Part shown: positions 1 through 4,833 of the stretch, in pieces | How positions within the stretch are numbered: position 1 is the stretch's first letter | Layout: each line of letters opens with the position of its first letter | Assembly (NCBI GenBank): GCA_964405775.1 | Contig: CAYOPG010000101.1 | Location: forward strand, 1 to 6,598 | DNA: 6,598 nucleotides | From: JAAZFF01 sp964405775 | GTDB taxonomy: Bacteria > Verrucomicrobiota > Kiritimatiellia > RFP12 > UBA3636 | Direction of reading: 5' to 3' | Translations under genes and position numbers: made by a program | Notes under the pieces: generated by a model | Databases searched by the model: none | The model's input: the letters and a program-made list of their open reading frames with translations, nothing else | What the model was told of the DNA's origin: nothing

Positions 1-127
1 GTATGAATTTCACCCAATGAATACAGGCATACCATGAACAACGCAATCGGCTCCGGTACGAGTTAAAAGAGTTGCATGTTTTCAGCTTTCATGGTAGTGT
101 TAGCTGGACTAGCACTTCTTAATAAAG
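1..127 (+). other. leader upstream of atpB, no confirmed gene
   Basis: All three forward frames meet a stop early (TGA at 4-6, TGA at 18-20, TGA at 35-37), so at most a few codons of an upstream gene could lie here and none is recognisable. No atpI- or atpZ-like protein is visible. A 10-codon ORF (34-66) and a 27-codon ORF (76-159) follow in the same frame. No convincing promoter was found. The motif CGCAATCGGCTC at 42-53 recurs at 1175-1186, before atpF. Confidence 0.5.
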
Positions 128-159
128 ATGGACAGAAAAGCGATTCAGGCTGGAATTAA
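76..159 (+). CDS. possible small hydrophobic leader peptide overlapping atpB start
   Basis: This 27-codon ORF begins at ATG 76 and ends at TAA 157-159, so it overlaps the first 32 bases of atpB in another frame. The peptide has a hydrophobic first half (MFSAFMVVLAGLALL) and a polar, charged tail, like a tiny single-pass membrane peptide. A purine stretch AAAGAG (66-71) lies only 4 bases before the ATG, which is short for a Shine-Dalgarno spacing. A second in-frame ATG is at 91. It might couple translation into atpB, whose own ribosome binding site is poor. I recognise no family, and it may be a chance ORF. Confidence 0.15.
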   Translation: MFSAFMVVLAGLALLNKDGQKSDSGWN

Positions 160-862
160 TAGGTTTGTGGAACATCACACGATGGTTCACTCAGGAACTA
201 TGCTTGGATTGAATATTGATTCTTTCATGCTTGTCTTGATCGTGTCCATTCTCATTGTGATGTCTATTGCTGTGCGGTTGCGTCCAAGAGGCAAACTGGT
301 TTGCGCTGCGGAGGCTTATTTGGTTTTCATACGAGACAACATCGTTTACGCGAACTTAGGCGCGGAGGAAGGTCGCAGGTTTGTGCCGTTTTTCAGCACT
401 CTTTTTATTTTCATAGCTGTTGCAAATTTGGTCGGCCTCGTTCCTTCTTTTTCTGCAGTGACCGGCAACATAAGCGTCACTGCGGCGCTTGCGTTGATTT
501 TTCTTTTGTTGACTCTGGGGTATTCTCTCCGTTATCGCGGGACGTTGAAGACGCTGGGGTCGTTTATCCCTGAGGGACTCCCGTTCGTTTTGCGTCCGTT
601 TATGTTTTTAATTGAGGTGGTGAGCCTCCTAACACGCACGTTCGCCCTTGCTGTAAGGTTGTTTGGTAACATGCTTGCCGGACATATAATAATCTATAAC
701 CTTGTCGGTCTTATGATGGTTTTCGGCGCAGTTGCTTTCCCGGCATTTTTCGTCGCTGTCTTAATGTTCTTTTTCGAGATTTTCGTTTCACTTCTGCAGG
801 CGTACATATTCACCCTGCTTTCCGCGATTTTCATGAACCTAGTTATCAACCCAGGCCATTAG
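128..862 (+). CDS. atpB: F-type ATP synthase subunit a (Fo ion-channel stator)
   Basis: Subunit a forms the two ion half-channels beside the c ring in the inner membrane. The 244-residue protein has hydrophobic segments near 32-49, 88-106, 115-134, 155-170 and 187-235, a usual layout for the family. The essential arginine is R177 in the segment VRLFGNMLAGH (176-186), equivalent to E. coli R210. Q224 in LLQAYIF matches E. coli Q252. H186 and E217 occupy the positions of E. coli E219 and H245, the swapped arrangement known from mitochondria and alphaproteobacteria; the C-terminus NPGH also recalls that group. ATG 128 is the first start after an in-frame TAG at 110-112. Its upstream sequence (AATAAAG) is a weak ribosome binding site, so a later start at M19 or M25 is possible but less natural. 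It is the first recognised gene of the operon. Confidence 0.97.
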   Translation: MDRKAIQAGINRFVEHHTMVHSGTMLGLNIDSFMLVLIVSILIVMSIAVRLRPRGKLVCAAEAYLVFIRDNIVYANLGAEEGRRFVPFFSTLFIFIAVANLVGLVPSFSAVTGNISVTAALALIFLLLTLGYSLRYRGTLKTLGSFIPEGLPFVLRPFMFLIEVVSLLTRTFALAVRLFGNMLAGHIIIYNLVGLMMVFGAVAFPAFFVAVLMFFFEIFVSLLQAYIFTLLSAIFMNLVINPGH

Positions 863-936
863 ATGCGGCGTTATATCCCTTTATACGTGGAGACAAAGCG
901 CCGGATAATATGGTCGTTAGATTTGGAGAAAAAACA

Positions 937-1149
937 ATGATCACACTGCTTGCAAACTTGGCGCCAATTGGCGCGGGTCTCACAATTCTGGGCGCGGGCT
1001 TCGGCATCGGTCTTCTATGGGCAGCCGGTCTTCAGGGAATGGCTCGCCAGCCCGAAATTCAGGGTAAGATGCAGGTCACTATGCTGATAGGCGCGGCGTT
1101 AATCGAAGGAACCGCGCTCTTCGCGCTGGTGATATGCCTCCTCGTGTAA
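937..1149 (+). CDS. atpE: F-type ATP synthase subunit c (rotor ring proteolipid)
   Basis: Subunit c is the hairpin proteolipid that oligomerises into the rotating ring. The chosen start, ATG 937, gives 70 residues and has GGAG (925-928) 8 bases upstream; an in-frame ATG at 910 would add nine polar residues and lacks such a site. Helix 1 carries the glycine pattern GAGFGIG (19-25), the polar loop is ARQPE (36-40), and helix 2 carries the ion-binding carboxylate E57. Ungapped alignment from memory with Ilyobacter tartaricus c puts I24 at the Na+-ligand position Q32, and G58 follows the glutamate where the Na+ enzyme has serine. Proton coupling is therefore inferred. The gene lies 74 bases after atpB, and a strong stem-loop follows its stop codon. 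Confidence 0.97.
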   Translation: MITLLANLAPIGAGLTILGAGFGIGLLWAAGLQGMARQPEIQGKMQVTMLIGAALIEGTALFALVICLLV

Positions 1150-1150
1150 C

Positions 1151-1169
1151 CTGTCTTGTGTCAAGACGG
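1151..1169 (+). promoter_or_regulatory. stem-loop immediately after atpE
   Basis: GTCTTG (1153-1158) and CAAGAC (1162-1167) are a perfect 6-bp inverted repeat around a TGT loop. A T-G wobble (1152/1168) and a C-G pair (1151/1169) extend the stem to 8 bp. It begins two bases after the atpE stop codon. Only three T residues follow (1171-1173), so it is not a typical strong terminator. It may stabilise the atpE message end, or act as a partial attenuator that raises c-subunit output relative to the genes downstream. The structure is seen in the sequence; the role is inferred. Confidence 0.55.
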
Positions 1170-1198
1170 CTTTCCGCAATCGGCTCATCGTCGGTGCA

Positions 1199-1206
1199 GA
1201 GAGGGG
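1199..1206 (+). promoter_or_regulatory. ribosome binding site that fixes the atpF start
   Basis: The purine run GAGAGGGG ends 8 bases before ATG 1215 and contains GAGG at 1201-1204. This good Shine-Dalgarno match supports the long atpF start, and so supports the N-terminal extension of subunit b. The next in-frame methionines (M44, M45) have no comparable site. Confidence 0.7.
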
Positions 1207-1214
1207 TATAGATA

Positions 1215-1805
1215 ATGGCAGAAAACACTATTAACAACCAAGCCACGGCGCTGGACACCGAATCGGCGCAGCAGCAGACCTCCGCTACAGTGCAGGAGGA
1301 ACCTGTGGACGTCAAGACGCAGATCGTGGATGTCTCAGGCAGCATGATGTTACAGACATGGGTGGCGTTTATCATAGTCCTAGTTGTCCTTAACAAGCTG
1401 CTGTGGAAGCCGTTGCTCAGGGCGCTTGATAAACGCGAGGGCGACATAAAGGACTCGCTGGGGCAGGCGGAGCGGGCGCGCGCCGAGCTTGCCGAGTCGG
1501 GAGTTGCCAAGCAGCGAATACTGGCGGAAGCCGGGCGTGTAGCCGAGGAAAAAATCAGGGCGGCAGCGACCGAGGCCGAGCGCATCAAGGAAAAGGCCAG
1601 ACAGGAGGCCGCAAACGCCACTTCTGAACGTCTCAAAAAGGCTGATGAGCAGATCGCCATCGAGGCTTCCGAAACCAGAAAGGCTGTGCACTCCGCTTCC
1701 GTTTTGGAAGTGGGGACTCTTCTTGAACGCATACTCTCCCAGAATTTGACCGAGGAGCAGAAGGAGAAATACCAGAAAGCAATGCTCCGCGAGGTGGAAT
1801 TATGA
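1215..1805 (+). CDS. atpF: F-type ATP synthase subunit b (peripheral stalk)
   Basis: Subunit b anchors the peripheral stalk in the membrane and holds delta and alpha3beta3 against rotation. The 196-residue protein has one membrane helix near 46-66 (WVAFIIVLVVLNKLLWKPLL, with the usual WKP exit), then a long charged Ala/Glu/Lys/Arg-rich helix from about 70 to 165 typical of the dimeric stalk, and a C-terminal segment that would meet delta. Ahead of the membrane helix is a polar tail of about 45 residues rich in Thr, Gln, Asn and Glu. It accounts for the length above the usual 155-170 residues and would lie on the periplasmic side. The start is supported by a strong ribosome binding site. The stop TGA overlaps the start of the next gene as ATGA. 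There is no separate b' gene. Confidence 0.95.
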   Translation: MAENTINNQATALDTESAQQQTSATVQEEPVDVKTQIVDVSGSMMLQTWVAFIIVLVVLNKLLWKPLLRALDKREGDIKDSLGQAERARAELAESGVAKQRILAEAGRVAEEKIRAAATEAERIKEKARQEAANATSERLKKADEQIAIEASETRKAVHSASVLEVGTLLERILSQNLTEEQKEKYQKAMLREVEL

Positions 1806-3913
1806 CGACTGGCGTCAACACCAGGCCTTTCGCGCGGGCGCTACTTACGAATGCAGTTAAAAACGGCACTTTGGAAGCCGTGCGAAAGGATATCGAAGAT
1901 ATACTCGAGCAATGGGACGGCTCTCCAGCGCTCCGCGAATTTTGCAAGCAGACACATACGGGTACTCCTGCCGAACATGCCGCGAATGTGGATGCCGTTT
2001 GGGGCGATACGCTATCCTCGGGAGTAATCCACATACTTCGTCAAATGGCGGTATGGGGATGTTTGCCGGCGTTGCGTTCTTTCGCGGCGGATTTTCTCGA
2101 ACTATACGAGACCTCTGCGGAACGTCCTATAGCTAAAATAGAATTTGCGGCGTTTCCGAGCGAGGAAGATCTCAGAGTACTTAAGGAGAAGCTAGAGAAG
2201 AAATACAACGGTCCAGTTGAAACGGCGGTTTTTCTTAATCCGGAGCTGCTTGCTGGATTCCGCCTGACAGTACGCGACCGGATGCTGGATGCCTCGTTGC
2301 TCGGCCGCGTAAAGAGGCTTAAAAATCTTCCAGGGCTGAATGGGCCTGGTTTGGAAAATGACAGCCGCTCCGTTTCAAGCGGAGGGATTGCGCAGTTGAA
2401 GCCGGACGAGGTGTCGGCGCTGATAAGGCACCAGCTTGAGGCGGCGGACAAACCATTCGACACCGCCGAGTTCGGAGTGGTGCTCAGCGTCGGCGACGGC
2501 ATGGCGAGACTCGACGGTTTGTCCAGCGTGATGTTCAACGAGTTACTGGAGACTGACGAAGGAATTGTTGCGCTCGCCCTCAATCTGGAGGAATACGTTG
2601 TGGGAGCGGCCATTCTAGACGATGGCACCAAAGTCAAAGAGGGCGACCGCTTCCGCAGGACGGGACGCGTAGTTTCCGCGCCGGTTGGCGAGGCGCTGAC
2701 CGGGCGGGTGTTGGATGCGCTGGGGCGTCCTCTGGATGGGCTTGGCGCAGTAAAGGCCGACGGCAATATGCCTGTCGACGTTGATTCGCCGTCAATCATC
2801 GAACGCAAAGACGTTAACACGCCACTTGCCACTGGCATTATCACGATTGATGCGCTGACGCCGATAGGGCGTGGCCAGCGCGAGTTGATAATCGGAGACA
2901 GAAAGACCGGCAAAACCACGATCGCAATCGACGCCATTTTGAATCAAGCCGGCAAGGGGGTACATTGCTTCTACGTCTCAGTAGGGCAGAAGATGTCTTC
3001 TGTCGCGTCGATCCACAGCTTGCTAAAAGAGCGAGGTGCTATGTCGTATACCACGATAGTGGTCGCCACGGCGTCTGATCCGGCTCCGCTACAATACATT
3101 GCTCCCTACACGGCATGCACCATGGCGGAATATTGGCGCGATCGCGGCGGTCACGCGCTTGTGGTCTACGATGATCTAACAAAGCACGCGCAGTCTTACC
3201 GGCAGATGTCGCTGCTGCTCCGCCGTCCACCCGGGCGAGAAGCTTTCCCGGGTGACATTTTCTATCTTCACAGCAGACTTCTTGAACGCGCGGCGCAGCT
3301 TTCCGATGCGAAAGGCGGAGGTTCGCTCACTGCGTTGCCGATTGTCGAGACGCAGGCAAACGACATTTCTGCTTACATACCAACAAATGTGATTTCCATA
3401 ACTGACGGCCAGATTTTTCTAGAAACGGGGCTTTTCCATGAGGGACAGCGTCCGGCAATGAATCCGGGCATATCAGTTTCACGTGTTGGCGGCGATGCTC
3501 AGGTGAGAGCAATGAAAGCCACTGCTGGGCCGTTGCGGACGCAATTGGCGGTGTTCCGCGAGCTGGAAGCGTTTTCGAGATATTCGTCGGATCTGGACTC
3601 CGCGACGCTTGACCAGATAGCGCTCGGGCGTTCACTTATGCGCGTGTTGCGGCAGCTGCCAAACAGCCCAATGGATGTCGAGAAGCAGGTGGCGGTGTTG
3701 CACGCCGCCACGCGTAAGTTATTCGTAACAATCCCGGAAAACCGAATTGACGAGGCTGTTTCCGCAATTTACCGCGCGATTGACGAGACCGACGAGGGCA
3801 AGGCCTATTTGAAACGTTTCGCAGCGTTGCCTGAAATGGACGACGATCTGAAGGCGAAGCTTGATGCTGTTTATGAGAAGTGTCTTCCGCGCTTTTCCGG
3901 GAGAAAAGGATAG
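1802..3913 (+). CDS. atpHA: F-type ATP synthase delta-alpha fusion protein
   Basis: One uninterrupted 703-codon frame encodes two subunits that are normally separate. Residues 1 to about 176 are a full delta subunit: an N-terminal helical domain (RPFARALLTNAVKNG onward, to about 105) and a C-terminal domain ending in the family pattern LLGRVKRLKNL (166-176). Residues about 177-198 are a Gly/Ser-containing linker. Residues 199-703 are a full alpha subunit, with P-loop GDRKTGKT (365-372), Walker B-like VVYDD (D457, D458), the RRPPGREAFPGD segment and the arginine finger R561 in SVSRVGG. Delta caps F1 by binding alpha N-termini, so the join is sterically plausible. GAGG at 1791-1794, 7 bases upstream, and an ATGA overlap with atpF support the start. 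The stop lies 12 bases before atpG. The P-loop has lysine where alpha subunits usually have glutamine. A lost stop codon or a sequence error in the linker is the main alternative. Confidence 0.93.
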   Translation: MTTGVNTRPFARALLTNAVKNGTLEAVRKDIEDILEQWDGSPALREFCKQTHTGTPAEHAANVDAVWGDTLSSGVIHILRQMAVWGCLPALRSFAADFLELYETSAERPIAKIEFAAFPSEEDLRVLKEKLEKKYNGPVETAVFLNPELLAGFRLTVRDRMLDASLLGRVKRLKNLPGLNGPGLENDSRSVSSGGIAQLKPDEVSALIRHQLEAADKPFDTAEFGVVLSVGDGMARLDGLSSVMFNELLETDEGIVALALNLEEYVVGAAILDDGTKVKEGDRFRRTGRVVSAPVGEALTGRVLDALGRPLDGLGAVKADGNMPVDVDSPSIIERKDVNTPLATGIITIDALTPIGRGQRELIIGDRKTGKTTIAIDAILNQAGKGVHCFYVSVGQKMSSVASIHSLLKERGAMSYTTIVVATASDPAPLQYIAPYTACTMAEYWRDRGGHALVVYDDLTKHAQSYRQMSLLLRRPPGREAFPGDIFYLHSRLLERAAQLSDAKGGGSLTALPIVETQANDISAYIPTNVISITDGQIFLETGLFHEGQRPAMNPGISVSRVGGDAQVRAMKATAGPLRTQLAVFRELEAFSRYSSDLDSATLDQIALGRSLMRVLRQLPNSPMDVEKQVAVLHAATRKLFVTIPENRIDEAVSAIYRAIDETDEGKAYLKRFAALPEMDDDLKAKLDAVYEKCLPRFSGRKG
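2365..2384 (+). promoter_or_regulatory. alternative hairpins overlapping the internal ribosome binding site
   Basis: Two mutually exclusive 5-bp stems are possible in the delta-alpha linker. One pairs CCGCT (2365-2369) with AGCGG (2378-2382); the other pairs CTCCG (2368-2372) with CGGAG (2380-2384). Both include part of GGAGGG (2381-2386). Either could partly hide this site until ribosomes translating delta open it, which would couple alpha synthesis to delta. The stems are short, and the regulatory role is inferred. Confidence 0.35.
2381..2386 (+). promoter_or_regulatory. internal Shine-Dalgarno sequence for free alpha
   Basis: GGAGGG lies inside the delta-alpha frame and ends 9 bases before the in-frame TTG at 2396-2398. 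Match and spacing are as good as at the other starts in this operon. It sits exactly where a stand-alone alpha gene would need its ribosome binding site. Confidence 0.6.
2396..3913 (+). CDS. atpA: possible free alpha subunit from an internal TTG start
   Basis: This nested reading of the fusion frame would begin at TTG 2396 (fusion residue 199) and give 505 residues, close to the normal length of alpha (about 500-513). The new N-terminus, KPDEVSALIRHQL after the initiator, aligns with the start of E. coli alpha (QLNSTEISELI) and Bacillus-type alpha (IKAEEISTLI), so nothing of the alpha fold would be missing. A GGAGGG site lies 9 bases upstream. Alpha forms the non-catalytic nucleotide sites of the F1 head and supplies the arginine finger to beta. 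A free product would solve the problem of one delta per three alphas. TTG is a weaker start than ATG, and whether it is used cannot be decided from sequence alone. Confidence 0.5.
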   Translation: MKPDEVSALIRHQLEAADKPFDTAEFGVVLSVGDGMARLDGLSSVMFNELLETDEGIVALALNLEEYVVGAAILDDGTKVKEGDRFRRTGRVVSAPVGEALTGRVLDALGRPLDGLGAVKADGNMPVDVDSPSIIERKDVNTPLATGIITIDALTPIGRGQRELIIGDRKTGKTTIAIDAILNQAGKGVHCFYVSVGQKMSSVASIHSLLKERGAMSYTTIVVATASDPAPLQYIAPYTACTMAEYWRDRGGHALVVYDDLTKHAQSYRQMSLLLRRPPGREAFPGDIFYLHSRLLERAAQLSDAKGGGSLTALPIVETQANDISAYIPTNVISITDGQIFLETGLFHEGQRPAMNPGISVSRVGGDAQVRAMKATAGPLRTQLAVFRELEAFSRYSSDLDSATLDQIALGRSLMRVLRQLPNSPMDVEKQVAVLHAATRKLFVTIPENRIDEAVSAIYRAIDETDEGKAYLKRFAALPEMDDDLKAKLDAVYEKCLPRFSGRKG

Positions 3914-3925
3914 GACGGGTCTCCA

Positions 3926-4801
3926 ATGGCGAATTTCAGCGAACACAATGAACAGTTGAAAACCATAAGGAGCATGGGGCGGCTGGTTTCGACCATGAAA
4001 ATGGTTTCAACGTCGCATCTCTACCGTGCGCAGAAGGAGTTGCGACGCCCCGAACCGTTCATTGTGCCGCTGCGCAGCGTGCTGGCACAGCTCACCCGTA
4101 TGCCTGCCCTCGCGAACCATCGTCTGGTCAAGGCTCCGGTCGGCAGGGAGTCACGTGTGCTCGCATTTATTGTGACTTCAGACCATGGGTTGTGCGGATC
4201 CTTCAACAACGGCGTGATACGCAAGGCAAGGGTATGGGCGCGCGAGCAGCGCGTAACACGGGCGGCTTCTGTCCACGCATACTACGTCGGCATGAAAGGC
4301 TATAACGCTTTGCATGAAACGATAGAGTCCGTTTCTCCACCAATCTCTGCCGAGGCTCATCCTACATTGCGCAACTCAAACGTCCTGTCGTTTTTCGCTT
4401 TCCGCACGTTCATGGATGGACGCTTCGACGAGGTGTGGGTGATATGTAACCGCTATGTCAGCAGTACCGTGTTCAGCACGCAGGTGCAGCGAATCTTCCC
4501 CATATCAATACCAGAAGCTGTCGAGGGTTTCGCCGATCCCGTGAGACTTCTTGTTGAATCTGATCCTCAGAGCGCACTTGTTTCGGCTTCCAGGCTACTC
4601 GTAACGGCTGGCATATACAATGTGTTGCTTCATGGCTCGGCAAGCGAACACGCCGCACGCATGATAGCCATGGACAACTCCACGAAGAGTCTGGAACGAA
4701 TGCGGAGCGAAATGACGATCCTGCGCAACCGCGCCCGCCAAGCCGCAATCACGAACGAACTGAACGAAATTGTAAGCGGCGCCGAGGCTCTAACCGACTG
4801 A
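3926..4801 (+). CDS. atpG: F-type ATP synthase subunit gamma (central rotor shaft)
   Basis: Gamma is the coiled-coil shaft that turns inside alpha3beta3 and couples c-ring rotation to catalysis. The 291-residue protein is of normal length. The N-terminal helix contains LVSTMKMVSTSHLYRAQ, matching the family pattern that includes E. coli M23. The Rossmann-like core carries SDHGLCGSFN (85-94), and the C-terminal helix carries AARMIAMDNSTK and RNRARQAAITNELNEIVSGA, the diagnostic gamma signature. The N-terminal helix is somewhat divergent (RSMGRLVS where many gammas have TQKIT-like residues). AGGA at 3912-3915 is 10 bases before ATG 3926 and overlaps the end of the alpha gene. No redox-switch insertion of the chloroplast kind is seen. 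Confidence 0.97.
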   Translation: MANFSEHNEQLKTIRSMGRLVSTMKMVSTSHLYRAQKELRRPEPFIVPLRSVLAQLTRMPALANHRLVKAPVGRESRVLAFIVTSDHGLCGSFNNGVIRKARVWAREQRVTRAASVHAYYVGMKGYNALHETIESVSPPISAEAHPTLRNSNVLSFFAFRTFMDGRFDEVWVICNRYVSSTVFSTQVQRIFPISIPEAVEGFADPVRLLVESDPQSALVSASRLLVTAGIYNVLLHGSASEHAARMIAMDNSTKSLERMRSEMTILRNRARQAAITNELNEIVSGAEALTD

Positions 4802-4833
4802 TGCCGCCTCATCGGCTCCTGAAGGCATATTGA

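Noticed and set aside
1..37. Tail of an upstream gene ending at TGA 35-37
   Set aside because: Only eleven codons are open and nothing in them identifies a family, so an ending gene cannot be told from chance.
72..100. Promoter-like TTGCAT (72-77) and TAGTGT (95-100) with 17-base spacing
   Set aside because: Each box matches only about three of six consensus bases, and the host's sigma factor preferences are unknown.
910..936. Upstream ATG 910 as the start of subunit c
   Set aside because: It would add a polar stretch atypical for c. ATG 937 has GGAG at the right distance and gives a normal-length proteolipid.
937..1149. Na+-coupled c ring
   Set aside because: The Na+ ligand pattern (Gln in helix 1, Ser/Thr directly after the helix-2 Glu) is absent; the aligned residues are I24 and G58.
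1079..1732. Antisense ORF of 217 codons opposite atpE and atpF
   Set aside because: It has Ser/Ala-rich low-complexity composition and no motif, and it is opposite conserved coding sequence.
2351..2361. Possible -1 frameshift in TTGGAAAATGA releasing a free delta of about 186 residues
   Set aside because: A -1 slip after GAA would meet TGA at 2359-2361, and a hairpin lies just downstream. However, the bases do not form a proper slippery heptamer: the shifted codons would pair poorly with both tRNAs.
2041..2937. Long antisense ORF of 298 codons opposite the delta-alpha gene
   Set aside because: It is Ser/Arg/Pro-rich with no recognisable domain and lies wholly opposite a clear gene, as expected of a shadow frame.
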